DNA from: an uncultured Lachnospiraceae bacterium
GTDB taxonomy: Bacteria; Bacillota; Clostridia; Lachnospirales; Lachnospiraceae
NCBI GenBank assembly: GCA_910587155.1
Contig: CAJULA010000001.1
Location: forward strand, 46,867-110,866
DNA: 64,000 nt
Reading direction: 5' to 3'
Made by a program: the position numbers and the translations under genes. The notes beneath the pieces are model-generated. The model did no database searches. It worked only from the letters and a program-made list of their open reading frames with translations, and was not told the origin of the DNA. Shown piece after piece: positions 51,335 to 61,159 of the stretch. Each line of letters opens with the position of its first letter. The first letter of the stretch is position 1.

Positions 51335-52390
51335 ATGCATCGTGATACAACTAAGAGAGTCCATATCGGAGACTGTGTGATCGGCGGCGGGAATCCGGTG
51401 CTGATACAGTCCATGACCAATACGCTGACGGAGGACGTGACGGCTACCGTGGCCCAGATCCATCGGCTGGAGGCGGCAGGATGCGAGATCATCCGCTGTA
51501 CGGTGCCGACCATGGAGGCTGCCAGGGCGCTGAGAGAGATTAAAAAACAGATCGCCATTCCCCTTGTGGCGGATATTCATTTTGACTATAAAATGGCACT
51601 GGCGGCCATGGAGAACGGCGCAGATAAGATTCGCATCAATCCGGGGAATATCGGGAGCCGGGAAAAGGTGGAAGCGGTGGTGCGAATGGCCCGTGAGCGG
51701 AACATTCCCATCCGCATTGGCGTCAACAGCGGTTCCCTCGAAAAGGAGCTGACAGAGAAATATCAGGGAGTAACGGCGGAAGGCATTGTGGAGAGCGCGT
51801 TGGACAAGGTGCATATGATCGAAGATATGGGATATGACAATCTGGTGGTCAGCATCAAATCTTCGGATGTGCTTATGTGTATCAGGGCGCATGAGATACT
51901 GGCAGAGCAGACCACGTATCCGCTGCATGTGGGAATCACGGAGGCGGGGACAGTGCTTAGCGGCAATATCAAATCCGCCCTTGGGCTGGGAGTGATCCTG
52001 TACCAGGGCATCGGGGATACGATACGGGTCTCTCTGACGGGAGATCCGGTGGAAGAGGTGAAAAGTGCCAGACTGATCCTGCGCACACTGGGGCTGCGCA
52101 GGGGCGGGATCGAAGTGGTATCCTGTCCTACCTGCGGCAGGACGAAGATTGACCTGATTTCCCTGGCTGCCAGGGTGGAAGAGATGGTGGCCGATATTCC
52201 GCTGGATCTGAAGGTGGCTGTGATGGGATGTGCGGTAAACGGCCCGGGAGAAGCGAAAGAGGCGGATATCGGCATTGCCGGCGGAGACGGAGAAGGGCTG
52301 CTGATCAAAAAGGGCGAGATCGTCCGTAAGGTGCCGGAAGCGGAGCTGCTTACGGTACTGAAAGAGGAATTGGAAAACTGGCAGGAGTAG
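51335..52390 (+). CDS. ispG: 4-hydroxy-3-methylbut-2-en-1-yl diphosphate synthase
   Basis: 351 residues from ATG 51335 with CAGGAGGAGCGA upstream; the open frame reaches 51284 but without a site. TIM-barrel start VLIQSMTNTLTED, PLVADIHFDYKMAL, KIRINPGNIG, and the C-terminal [4Fe-4S] cysteines in SCPTCGR and MGCAVNGPGEA. Reduces MEcPP to HMBPP in the MEP pathway, an oxygen-sensitive step. Ends three bases before polC. Confidence 0.97.
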   Translation: MHRDTTKRVHIGDCVIGGGNPVLIQSMTNTLTEDVTATVAQIHRLEAAGCEIIRCTVPTMEAARALREIKKQIAIPLVADIHFDYKMALAAMENGADKIRINPGNIGSREKVEAVVRMARERNIPIRIGVNSGSLEKELTEKYQGVTAEGIVESALDKVHMIEDMGYDNLVVSIKSSDVLMCIRAHEILAEQTTYPLHVGITEAGTVLSGNIKSALGLGVILYQGIGDTIRVSLTGDPVEEVKSARLILRTLGLRRGGIEVVSCPTCGRTKIDLISLAARVEEMVADIPLDLKVAVMGCAVNGPGEAKEADIGIAGGDGEGLLIKKGEIVRKVPEAELLTVLKEELENWQE

Positions 52391-52393
52391 GAT

Positions 52394-55300
52394 ATGGCAA
52401 AACAGTTTTTGGAAGTATTTCCCACACTGCAGCTGCAGGATGCGGTAAGGGCCCTGCTGGAGCAGGTGGATGTGGAACGGATTACGGCTACCAAACGCAG
52501 GGACTTTCTGCGTATTTATCTGTCCAGTACCCACCTGATCGCCAAAGAGACGATTTTTCTGATCGAGAAGCAGATCAGAAGACAGCTTTTCCCGCAGACG
52601 GAGATTGTGGTCAAAATCTATGAAACCTATACCCTGTCCGCACAGTATGATCCCCGGAACCTGATGGAAGTCTATCGTGACAGTATCCTTTTGGAACTGA
52701 AGGAGTACAGTCATATTGAGTATGTCATGTTCAAGGGGGCGGAAATCTCATTCCCGGAGAAGGGAAAAATGCATCTTTTGGTGAAAGACAATCTGCCGGC
52801 CAGGGAGAGAGGACCGGAGCTGGTCCGTATCCTGGAAAAGATATTCGGCGAGCGGTTTGGCCTGCCTGTGATAGCAGAGCTGGAATACAGAGAGCAGACG
52901 CAGAAGGAAGAAAAAGAAGACGATGTGCGGATCGCGGGCCAGGTGGCGGAAATATCCGCCAGGATGGCGCAGGGGGCGGAAACCGGGAGCCGGGAAGCGA
53001 TTTCTGTCAGCGGCGCGGCGGCCGTCGCGGGACAGCCGGGAGAAGCGTCCGGCGCGGGAGTCTCCGCAAAGGCGCCCCGGCCGGCAAAAGAAGAGAAAAG
53101 GGGCGGCCGGATGGGCAGAGGCCGGGAGGATACGGGCAAAAAGCCATATCGGCGCAGTGATAATCCGGATGTTATTTATGGCCGTGACTTTGACGAGGAA
53201 GCCATGCGGATGGAAGATGTGGTGGGCGAGATCGGAGAAGCGGTGGTACGCGGGAAGATCCTGAATGTGGACAGGCGGGAGATCCGCAATGAGCGGACCA
53301 TTATGATCTTTGATGTGACGGATTTTACGGATACGCTCACCATCAAACTGTTCCTGCACAACGAGCAGGTGCCGGAAATGTCAGAGCAGATCAGAGCAGG
53401 CGCTTTTGTTAAGATCAAGGGTGTGACGACCATTGACCGGTTTGACAGCGAGCTGACATTGGGCTCCATTGTCGGTATTAAGAAAACGGCTGATTTTACG
53501 ACTGCCCGTATAGATTCGTGCGGACAGAAAAGAGTGGAGCTGCACTGCCACACCAAGATGAGCGATATGGACGGGGTGTCCGATGTAAAGGATATCATCA
53601 AACGCGCCTATCAGTGGGGCCATCCGGCCATTGCCATCACTGACCACGGGGTGGTGCAGTCATTCCCGGACGCCAACCATGTGTGGGAAGATTTGTGGAA
53701 ACAGGAAAAAGGACGGCGTAAGGAAGCCGGTGAAGAAAACCCGGATCCCCATGACTTTTTTAAGATTATCTATGGCATGGAAGCTTATCTGGTGGATGAT
53801 CTGAAAGAGATTGTGACGAACTGCGGCAGGCAGGCACTGGACGGCAATTATGTGGTTTTTGACCTGGAGACGACGGGATTCTCGCCGGTGAATAACCGCA
53901 TTATCGAGATCGGGGCCGTCAGGGTGTGCCACGGAGAGATCAGGGAGCGTTTTTCTACCTTTGTCAATCCCGGGACGCCGATACCGTTTAAGATCGAACA
54001 GCTGACGGGCATACGGGATGAGGATGTGATGGACGCGCCGGATATCGGGACGGTGCTGCCGCAGTTTCTTGATTTTTGCGGAGAATGCGTGCTGGTGGCC
54101 CATAATGCCGGCTTTGACATGAGCTTTATCGAGGAAAATGCCAGACGGCTGGGGCGGCCCTGCGCCTATACCTATGTGGATACGGTAGGCATCGCCCGGC
54201 TGCTTCTGGCGGATCAGGCCAAGCATACACTGGATGCGGTGGCAAAGAGGCTGGGCGTCTCTCTGGAGCATCATCACCGTGCGGTCGATGATGCGGAGGC
54301 GACGGCGGAGATCCTGATTCGTTTTCTGCCCATGCTGGAAAAGGAAGGCGTGCATGATCTGGCAGCTATCAATGCCATGGGCGCCAGCAGCCCGGAAGCG
54401 ATCCGGCGGATGCCCACATACCATGCCATTATGCTGGCGCAAAGCGATGTGGGCAGGGTGAATCTGTATACGATGGTATCGGAGTCTCATCTGACCTATT
54501 TTGGCAAACGGCCGCGCATTCCCAAGAGTCTGTTTGTTAAGCACAGGGAGGGGATTTTGCTGGGCAGTGCCTGTGAGGCAGGCGAGCTGTACCGGGCGCT
54601 GCTGGATCAGAAGGCGGATACGGAGATTGCCCGTATCGTGAATTTCTATGATTATCTGGAGATTCAGCCTCTGGGCAACAATCATTTTATGATCAGTTCT
54701 CCCAAAATAGAAAATGTAAATTCTGAGGAGGATATTCAGAACCTCAATAAAAAAATCGTGGAGCTGGGAGAGCAGTTTCATAAACCGGTCGTCGCTACCT
54801 GTGACGTGCATTTTCTTGATCCGGGAGATGAAATATACCGGCGGATCATTATGTCTTACAAGGGCTTTGCCGATGCGGATAATCAGGCACCGCTGTATCT
54901 GCGTACCACCCAGGAGATGTTGGAGGAGTTTTCCTATCTGGGAAGCGAGAAAGCGTATGAGGTGGTGGTGACCAATACCAATCTGATTGCAGACAGGATC
55001 GAGACCATTTCGCCGGTGCGGCCGGATAAATGCCCGCCGGTTATTCCTGACAGCGATAAGACACTGACGGATATCTGTTACAGGAAAGCGCATGAAATGT
55101 ACGGGGATCCGCTGCCGGATATTGTGAGGGAACGTCTGGAAAAGGAGCTTCACTCCATTATCAGTAACGGTTTTGCGGTGATGTATATCATCGCCCAGAA
55201 GCTGGTGTGGAAATCGGTGGAGGACGGCTATCTGGTCGGATCCCGGGGGAGCGTGGGCTCCTCCTTTGTGGCGACGATGTCGGGAATCACGGAAGTGAAC

Positions 55301-56932
55301 CCGTTAAGTCCGCATTACTATTGTACGAACTGCCATTATTATGATTTTACATCCGACGAAGTGAGAAAATATGCGGGAAAAGCCGGCTGCGACATGCCGG
55401 ATAAAGCGTGTCCTGTCTGCGGAGAGCCATTGAAAAAGGACGGGTTTGACATTCCTTTTGAAACCTTTCTTGGCTTTAAAGGGGACAAGGAGCCGGATAT
55501 TGACCTGAATTTTTCGGGAGAATACCAGAGTAAGGCCCATAAATATACAGAAGTGATCTTCGGCGCCGGGCAGACTTACCGGGCGGGAACCATCGGCACA
55601 CTGGCAGACAAGACAGCCTATGGCTATGTGAAATGGTACTATGGGGAAAAAGGCACCAAGAAACGTAACTGTGAGATCAATCGCATCGTCGCCGGCTGTA
55701 CGGGGATCCGCCGCAGTACCGGGCAGCATCCGGGCGGGATCATTGTGCTGCCGCTGGGAGAGGATATCAATTCCTTTACGCCGGTACAGCATCCGGCCAA
55801 CGATATGACGACGGACATTGTGACCACTCATTTTGACTATCATTCGATTGACCATAATCTGCTCAAGCTGGATATTCTCGGCCATGATGATCCCACCATG
55901 ATCCGTATGCTGCAGGATTTGACAGGGATTGATCCGGTCACGATTCCGCTGGATGACAGGCAGGTCATGACTCTGTTTCAGAGTACGGAGGCGCTTGGCA
56001 TCTCTCCGGAGCAGATCGGCGGCTGTAAGCTGGGCTCTCTCGGCATTCCGGAATTCGGCACAGAGTTTGCCATACAAATGCTCCTGGACACAAAACCCAC
56101 CTCCTTTTCGGATCTGGTGCGTATCGCCGGTCTGGCCCACGGGACGGATGTCTGGCTGGGCAATGCCCAGACGCTGATCGAAGAGGGGAAAGCGACCATC
56201 TCCACAGCGATCTGTACCCGCGACGATATTATGGTCTATCTGATCGGCATGGGAGTGGAGAGCAGTCTTTCTTTTAAAATCATGGAATCTGTCCGCAAGG
56301 GCAAGGGTCTGACGCAGGATATGGAAAAAGCCATGGTGGAAGCGGGAGTGCCTGACTGGTATATCTGGTCCTGTAAGAAGATCAAGTATATGTTCCCCAA
56401 AGCCCATGCGGCGGCTTACGTCATGATGGCATGGCGGATTGCCTATTGCAAGATCAACCATCCCCTGGCCTACTATGCCTCTTATTTCAGTATCCGGGCC
56501 TCGGCTTTTTCCTATGAACTGATGTGCCAGGGGCAGGAACATCTGGAACGTGTCATGGCGGATTACCGCAGCAGAAGCGATACTCTGAGTAAGAAAGAAC
56601 AGGATTCCTATAAGGATATGAAGGTCGTGCAGGAGATGTATGTCAGGGGCTATGGTTTCGTGCCCATTGATATTTTTACGGCGGATTCCCGAAACTTCCG
56701 CATTTATGACGATACCAGACTCATGCCTTCCCTGCGCAGCATCGACGGTCTGGGCGATAAGGCGGCGGACGCCATCGTGGAAGCAGCCAAAGACGGCCCG
56801 TTTCTGTCCAAGGATGATTTCAGGGACAGGACAAAGGTGTCAAAGACGATCACCGACCTGATGGACAGTCTTCATCTTCTCGGAGACCTGCCCGAATCCA
56901 ACCAGATCAGCCTGTTTGACCTGGTGATCTGA
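52394..56932 (+). CDS. polC: DNA polymerase III alpha subunit, Gram-positive PolC type
   Basis: 1512 residues, usual for PolC. Order: N-terminal domains, a low-complexity Ala/Gly/Arg linker about residues 195-265, an OB fold (KILNVDRREIRNERTIMIFDV), PHP domain part 1 (VELHCHTKMSDMDG), the inserted 3'-5' exonuclease (VVFDLETTGFSPVNNRIIE with HNAGFDMSF), PHP part 2, and the polymerase core (GSRGSVGSSFVA, EPDIDLNFSGEYQ). This is the main replicative polymerase with its own proofreading. Its presence marks the organism as a Firmicute. Last gene of the pyrH-polC block. Confidence 0.98.
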   Translation: MAKQFLEVFPTLQLQDAVRALLEQVDVERITATKRRDFLRIYLSSTHLIAKETIFLIEKQIRRQLFPQTEIVVKIYETYTLSAQYDPRNLMEVYRDSILLELKEYSHIEYVMFKGAEISFPEKGKMHLLVKDNLPARERGPELVRILEKIFGERFGLPVIAELEYREQTQKEEKEDDVRIAGQVAEISARMAQGAETGSREAISVSGAAAVAGQPGEASGAGVSAKAPRPAKEEKRGGRMGRGREDTGKKPYRRSDNPDVIYGRDFDEEAMRMEDVVGEIGEAVVRGKILNVDRREIRNERTIMIFDVTDFTDTLTIKLFLHNEQVPEMSEQIRAGAFVKIKGVTTIDRFDSELTLGSIVGIKKTADFTTARIDSCGQKRVELHCHTKMSDMDGVSDVKDIIKRAYQWGHPAIAITDHGVVQSFPDANHVWEDLWKQEKGRRKEAGEENPDPHDFFKIIYGMEAYLVDDLKEIVTNCGRQALDGNYVVFDLETTGFSPVNNRIIEIGAVRVCHGEIRERFSTFVNPGTPIPFKIEQLTGIRDEDVMDAPDIGTVLPQFLDFCGECVLVAHNAGFDMSFIEENARRLGRPCAYTYVDTVGIARLLLADQAKHTLDAVAKRLGVSLEHHHRAVDDAEATAEILIRFLPMLEKEGVHDLAAINAMGASSPEAIRRMPTYHAIMLAQSDVGRVNLYTMVSESHLTYFGKRPRIPKSLFVKHREGILLGSACEAGELYRALLDQKADTEIARIVNFYDYLEIQPLGNNHFMISSPKIENVNSEEDIQNLNKKIVELGEQFHKPVVATCDVHFLDPGDEIYRRIIMSYKGFADADNQAPLYLRTTQEMLEEFSYLGSEKAYEVVVTNTNLIADRIETISPVRPDKCPPVIPDSDKTLTDICYRKAHEMYGDPLPDIVRERLEKELHSIISNGFAVMYIIAQKLVWKSVEDGYLVGSRGSVGSSFVATMSGITEVNPLSPHYYCTNCHYYDFTSDEVRKYAGKAGCDMPDKACPVCGEPLKKDGFDIPFETFLGFKGDKEPDIDLNFSGEYQSKAHKYTEVIFGAGQTYRAGTIGTLADKTAYGYVKWYYGEKGTKKRNCEINRIVAGCTGIRRSTGQHPGGIIVLPLGEDINSFTPVQHPANDMTTDIVTTHFDYHSIDHNLLKLDILGHDDPTMIRMLQDLTGIDPVTIPLDDRQVMTLFQSTEALGISPEQIGGCKLGSLGIPEFGTEFAIQMLLDTKPTSFSDLVRIAGLAHGTDVWLGNAQTLIEEGKATISTAICTRDDIMVYLIGMGVESSLSFKIMESVRKGKGLTQDMEKAMVEAGVPDWYIWSCKKIKYMFPKAHAAAYVMMAWRIAYCKINHPLAYYASYFSIRASAFSYELMCQGQEHLERVMADYRSRSDTLSKKEQDSYKDMKVVQEMYVRGYGFVPIDIFTADSRNFRIYDDTRLMPSLRSIDGLGDKAADAIVEAAKDGPFLSKDDFRDRTKVSKTITDLMDSLHLLGDLPESNQISLFDLVI

Positions 56933-57076
56933 TACCGGGCAGCCTCATGAACAAAGCGCACCCTGGTGAAAGAAAACAGGTGTAAAGCCTGCTCCTGGCA
57001 GCGGCGTTACACCTGATCCGAGATCTGTAGGCATAGAATCCCTCCTTCTCCGCCTTCTGAGTCCAAAGAGAAGTGC

Positions 57077-57111
57077 AAAAAAAGATACCGAACACTCGCT
57101 GTTCCGGTATC
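57077..57111 (-). terminator. terminator of the tRNA-Glu gene
   Basis: On the minus strand GATACCGGAACA pairs with TGTTCGGTATC (one bulge), followed by seven T. It lies 29 bases after the tRNA 3' end. Confidence 0.85.
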
Positions 57112-57139
57112 TTCAGGGTTGGGCTGTATCAAACAGTCG

Positions 57140-57211
57140 CAGCGTGTAGGGGAATCGAACCCCTGATTCCGCCGTGAGAGGGCGGCGTCTTAACCTCTTG
57201 ACCAACACGCC
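57140..57211 (-). tRNA. tRNA-Glu(CTC)
   Basis: 72 bases reading right to left, with a full cloverleaf: acceptor GGCGTGT with ACACGCT, D arm GTC/GAC, anticodon stem CCGCC/GGCGG around loop CTCTCAC (anticodon CTC), T arm AGGGG-TTCGATT-CCCCT, and discriminator G. CCA is not encoded. The 1-72 pair would be G-U. CTC reads the GAG glutamate codon, the less common of the two Glu isoacceptors in bacteria. It stands alone with its own promoter and terminator, opposite to polC. Confidence 0.93.
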
Positions 57212-57228
57212 ATATCTGATGCTTGTTT

Positions 57229-57257
57229 ATCTTAATACAAAATGACAAAAAATGCAA
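57229..57257 (-). promoter_or_regulatory. promoter of tRNA-Glu
   Basis: On the minus strand TTGCAT (57257-57252), 17 bases, TAAGAT (57234-57229), 18 bases before the tRNA 5' end. A+T-rich surroundings support the call. Confidence 0.55.
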
Positions 57258-57319
57258 GTGTTTTTTTAAAATTTTTAAATGATAAAAATTGTCCGAAAGA
57301 GTGTGGCAACATTTTCTTA

Positions 57320-57349
57320 TTGACAATGAGGATTGAAAAGTGTTATGTT
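57320..57349 (+). promoter_or_regulatory. promoter of the HD-GYP response regulator
   Basis: TTGACA (57320-57325), 18 bases, TATGTT (57344-57349), 53 bases before the ATG at 57402. Confidence 0.55.
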
Positions 57350-57401
57350 AGTGGAGGAAAAAAGTATTAAAATTGTATAAAGGAATGGTTCGGGAGAAGA
57401 G

Positions 57402-58493
57402 ATGGATAAACAACAGATATTAATTGTTGACGACGAAGAAGTGAACAGAGCGATACTGCATGAAATGTTCAAGGATGCGAGAGAAGGGTATGAACTGCTG
57501 GAGGCTACCAACGGGCAGGATGCGATACTGCAGATTGAGTCTCATAACAATATCGTACTGATTCTGCTTGATGTGGTTATGCCGATCATGGACGGTTTCA
57601 GCGTACTGCAGTATATGCATGAGAATCATCTGCTGCAGGATATCCCCACGATACTGATCACCAGTGAAGATGAGCTGGATACGGACGATCAGGCATATTC
57701 CTATGGCGTGGCAGACGTGATACATAAACCTTTTTATCCGCATATCGTAAAGAGAAGAAGCAAGAATATCATCGAACTGTATCAGAACAGGCATAATATG
57801 GAGATGCGCCTGAGAAGGCAGGAAGAGGAGATCAGGGCCCAGGTAAAGGAAATCCGGGAAACCAATGAGTTTATGATTGATGCGCTCAGTTCCGTTGTGG
57901 AGTTTCGGAGTGCGGAGACGGGTGAGCATACAAGACGCATTAAGTATTTCACAAGGATTTTGCTGAAATACATGATGAAATATTTTCCCAAATATGGCCT
58001 GAACAACTCAAAGATCGACATGATTGCCAGGGCATCCGCCCTGCATGATATCGGCAAGATCGGAATTCCCGACTCCATACTGCTCAAACCGGGCAAGCTG
58101 ACGGAAGATGAATTTGAAGTCATTAAGACGCATACGACAATAGGCTGCAGTATTCTGGAGCGGTCCTATAAAAATCAGTCTACAGAGTTTTACCGTTACT
58201 GTTACGAAATCTGTCGTTATCATCATGAACGGTGGGACGGAAAGGGATATCCGGATCATCTCTCAGGCGATGCCATTCCGCTCAGTGCCCAGGTGGTTGC
58301 CGTTGCGGATGTATATGATGCGCTGGTAAGCCCGAGGGTGTATAAGGAGTCCTATGTGAACAGTACCGCTTATGAAATGATTCTTAACGGGGAATGCGGA
58401 CAGTTTTCGCCGGATGTACTTGAGTGCTTCGAACTTGCCAAGGAAGACTTCTTTAATATTGTTGAAGTTATAAAGATGTTTGAATTTAAATAA
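57402..58493 (+). CDS. response regulator with HD-GYP cyclic-di-GMP phosphodiesterase
   Basis: 363 residues. Receiver domain with acidic pair D10-D11, phospho-acceptor D57 (LLDVVMP) and Lys in IHKPF; coiled linker about 125-155; HD-GYP domain with GEHTRR, catalytic HDIGKIGIPD (H215, D216), HH at 274-275 in HHERWDGKGYPD, and ADVYDALVSPR. All metal ligands of an active HD-GYP are present. It should degrade cyclic-di-GMP when phosphorylated. A terminator follows, so it is its own unit. First gene of a sensory block with a histidine kinase and Che proteins. Confidence 0.93.
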   Translation: MDKQQILIVDDEEVNRAILHEMFKDAREGYELLEATNGQDAILQIESHNNIVLILLDVVMPIMDGFSVLQYMHENHLLQDIPTILITSEDELDTDDQAYSYGVADVIHKPFYPHIVKRRSKNIIELYQNRHNMEMRLRRQEEEIRAQVKEIRETNEFMIDALSSVVEFRSAETGEHTRRIKYFTRILLKYMMKYFPKYGLNNSKIDMIARASALHDIGKIGIPDSILLKPGKLTEDEFEVIKTHTTIGCSILERSYKNQSTEFYRYCYEICRYHHERWDGKGYPDHLSGDAIPLSAQVVAVADVYDALVSPRVYKESYVNSTAYEMILNGECGQFSPDVLECFELAKEDFFNIVEVIKMFEFK

Positions 58494-58514
58494 TCCCCTT
58501 AGAAACGGATGACA

Positions 58515-58551
58515 GGCAGTGAAAAGTTCTTCATTTTTACTGCCCTTTTTT
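58515..58551 (+). terminator. rho-independent terminator after the HD-GYP gene
   Basis: GGCAGTGAAAA (58515-58525) pairs with TTTTTACTGCC (58534-58544), then a T run. It excludes the in-frame upstream starts of the kinase gene as real. Confidence 0.85.
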
Positions 58552-58571
58552 CTATGTACGAGGAATATGGT

Positions 58572-59999
58572 ATGGAACGGATGAAAGAGTATATCATCCC
58601 GATGGAGGATGCTCTGGAAATGATCCTCATCTATGGCCGGACCGGGGAGATTGCCTATGCGAATGTGGCGGCCAGAACGAAACTGGAATACGGGGAAGAG
58701 CTGACAGAAAAAAATATCAGCGATATTTTCCCGGGGACGTTTCGGATTGTCGGAGGAGAAGTAGAGACTGCCTATCCGTACGGACAGGAGACAAGGAATC
58801 TGGTGGCTTACCGGAAAAATCTGACCTGTTTTCCGGTGGAGGCGCGGATCCTTAAACGGGAAGGAACCGATATCTACCTATGCATGGCCAATGATATCCT
58901 GGAAAAGGAATACCTGAGCCGGGAAGTGGAGCAGGTGCGTGAGGAAGCCAGGCAGGCCCTGAAGGTGAAATCAGAGTTTGTGGCCAACGTGACGCATGAA
59001 CTGCGGACGCCGGTAAACGGGATCCTCGGCAATGTACGGGAGCTGGCGGATCATGTGACCGACGATCATACGATAAAAGCGCTGCGGCTGATTGAGCGCT
59101 GCTGCGGCGATATGAATAAGATCATTAATAATATCCTGGATTTTTCCAAACTGGAAGCGGGCAAATTTACACTGGAGCCCCGCAGATTTCATTTCAGAAA
59201 TATGCTGGACTATGTCAAGTCTCATCATCTGAATAAGATTACGGAAAAAGGGCTGGGATTTTTTATGACGGTTTCTCCCCAGGTGCCGGAATATGTCATC
59301 GGGGATGAACTGCGGATTGTGCAGATCCTTAATAATCTGCTGTCCAACGCGCTTAAATTTACCAGTGTGGGTAAGATTACGCTGGAAGTGATCCGTACGG
59401 CCAGAGTCAATGACCGGATAGAGCTGTTTTTCCTTGTGAAGGATACGGGGATCGGTGTCGACAAAGGGGATAAGGAGAAGCTGTTCCGCAGTTTTTCCCA
59501 GGTGGATGCTTCCATTTCCAGAAAGTACGGCGGCACCGGGCTGGGGCTGAATATCTGTAAGCAGCTGGTGGAGCTGATGGGCGGCACCATTGAGGTCGAA
59601 AGCGAGAAGAGCAAAGGGAGCACGTTTTCTTTTTCCATCTGGACAGGAGTCTGTGAGGAAGATAAGGATACCCTGTCACAGACGGATGATCAGAAGATAT
59701 CCCTGACGCCGGGGGCCGGAGAGGAAGTGGACGGCGTAAAAACCTTTGGCATGCAGGAAAATATCAGGACACTGCAGCGGAACCTTTCCAAACTGATCCT
59801 TTGTGTGGAAATGGATAACTGGGAGAAGGCAGAGATGTTTATGGAAACCATCCGGCAGCTGACGGACGGGGCACCGCGGGAGGTGAGCCGTAAGGTGCTG
59901 CGGCTGAAGATGGCGATCCAGAAGGAAAATTATGAAAAGACGGCTGCCGAATTCAAAGAGCTGGAGGCCCTGATCGGAGAGCAGATAAAAGGAGCCTGA
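58572..59999 (+). CDS. PAS-type sensor histidine kinase, soluble
   Basis: 475 residues from ATG 58572, preceded by GAGGAATATGGT; earlier in-frame ATGs lie in or right after the terminator. No membrane segment. N-terminal PAS-like domain (EDALEMILIYGRTGEIAYANVAARTKL), a coiled linker, HisKA with phospho-His142 in THELRTPVNG, and ATPase boxes NNLLSNALKF, DTGIGV and GGTGLGL. A C-terminal ~90-residue helical part after the ATPase is unassigned but could be a degenerate Hpt. It senses something in the cytosol and probably phosphorylates one or both of the receivers on either side. Confidence 0.92.
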   Translation: MERMKEYIIPMEDALEMILIYGRTGEIAYANVAARTKLEYGEELTEKNISDIFPGTFRIVGGEVETAYPYGQETRNLVAYRKNLTCFPVEARILKREGTDIYLCMANDILEKEYLSREVEQVREEARQALKVKSEFVANVTHELRTPVNGILGNVRELADHVTDDHTIKALRLIERCCGDMNKIINNILDFSKLEAGKFTLEPRRFHFRNMLDYVKSHHLNKITEKGLGFFMTVSPQVPEYVIGDELRIVQILNNLLSNALKFTSVGKITLEVIRTARVNDRIELFFLVKDTGIGVDKGDKEKLFRSFSQVDASISRKYGGTGLGLNICKQLVELMGGTIEVESEKSKGSTFSFSIWTGVCEEDKDTLSQTDDQKISLTPGAGEEVDGVKTFGMQENIRTLQRNLSKLILCVEMDNWEKAEMFMETIRQLTDGAPREVSRKVLRLKMAIQKENYEKTAAEFKELEALIGEQIKGA

Positions 60000-60058
60000 A
60001 GAAGTGCCGCGGACCGTGAATCTGTCCGGTGAGTCATAAAAAGAAAGGAGGTGCAGGG

Positions 60059-61120
60059 ATGAGGTACGAAAAAAAGGAACAGAATCAGGAAAAAATACTG
60101 ATCGTGGATGATGTGGAAACGAATCGTCTTGTTCTGGAAGAGATCATTCACGGCATGGGCTGCCTCCCGGTTCTGGCAGAGAGCGGAGAAGAGGCGCTGG
60201 CAACGGCTCTGTCTGTCCGTCCCCAGCTTGTACTGACCGATATTTCCATGCCGGGCATGGACGGTTATGCCCTGTGCAAAGCGTTAAAGAGCAAAAAGGA
60301 GACAAAGGATATTCCTGTTATTTTCATTTCCGCCTATGATGATCCGATGGATATCGTGGAAGGACTTTCCCTGGGCGGAGAAGATTATATTACGAAGCCG
60401 TTTATTCCGGAAGTGGTGCAGGCCCGGGTAGGGGTGCATTTAAGTCTGCACGTGGCGAAACGGGATCTGATGGAGATGAACCGGCGGCTTCAGGTTTCCG
60501 TCAGCGAACAGCTGCAGCAGATGGAGCAGGAAAAGAAAAGCATTCTCTATGCACTGGCCGGTATTGCCGCCAGAAATTCCGCCTATGAGAAGGAACATAT
60601 GGAGCGTCTGGGCAGGAACTGCAGGATATTGGCGCAGGGGATGCAGCTGTCGCCGCTGTTTGAGGATAAGATATCAGATACATATATTGACACGATAGAG
60701 CTGGCGGCGCCTTTGTGCGATATTGGCAATATCGGGATACCGATGGAGATTCTGCAGAAAAAAACGGGGCTGACCGAGGAAGAGAGCGCGATGGTCCGCA
60801 CGCATACAGATATCGGAGCAAAGCTTCTTCGCGACCTCCATGTCAGCAATGATTACAATGATTTTATCAGTACCTCCATTGACATTGCCAATTATCATCA
60901 TGAGAATTATGACGGCAGCGGTTATCCGGACGCTCTGGCGGGGGATGAGATCCCTCTGGCGGCACAGATCGTATCCATTGTGGATGCCTACTGTACCCTG
61001 ACGGGCCGGCAGTCCATGAGCCGGGAGGAGGCACTGGAGGCCATGGGCCGGGAAGCAGGTATAAAATTCAATCCGGATATTTTTGCGATCTGCAGGAAAA
61101 TATTGCGTCAGCTGTGCTGA
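60059..61120 (+). CDS. response regulator with degenerate HD-GYP domain
   Basis: 353 residues from ATG 60059 with AAAGGAGGTG upstream. Receiver domain: D17-D18, phospho-site D61 (LTDISMPGMDGY) and Lys in ITKPF. A coiled linker is followed by an HD-GYP-like domain in which the catalytic HDxGK reads CDIGN (C220, D221), so the first metal His and the Lys are lost. EHMERL, the HH pair H280-H281 in HHENYDGSGYPD, and VDAYCTLTGR remain. Phosphodiesterase activity is therefore doubtful. It may bind cyclic-di-GMP or act as a phosphorylation-driven switch. It lies between the kinase and cheR. Confidence 0.88.
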   Translation: MRYEKKEQNQEKILIVDDVETNRLVLEEIIHGMGCLPVLAESGEEALATALSVRPQLVLTDISMPGMDGYALCKALKSKKETKDIPVIFISAYDDPMDIVEGLSLGGEDYITKPFIPEVVQARVGVHLSLHVAKRDLMEMNRRLQVSVSEQLQQMEQEKKSILYALAGIAARNSAYEKEHMERLGRNCRILAQGMQLSPLFEDKISDTYIDTIELAAPLCDIGNIGIPMEILQKKTGLTEEESAMVRTHTDIGAKLLRDLHVSNDYNDFISTSIDIANYHHENYDGSGYPDALAGDEIPLAAQIVSIVDAYCTLTGRQSMSREEALEAMGREAGIKFNPDIFAICRKILRQLC

Positions 61121-61159
61121 GTGGATCAGTCTGTTATTTTTTGAGGGGAGGAAACCAGG

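Noticed and set aside
56977..57015. Inverted repeat CAGGTGTAA / TTACACCTG after polC as a terminator
   Set aside because: Nine-base arms with a 21-base interior but no T-run on either strand; transcription end cannot be claimed.
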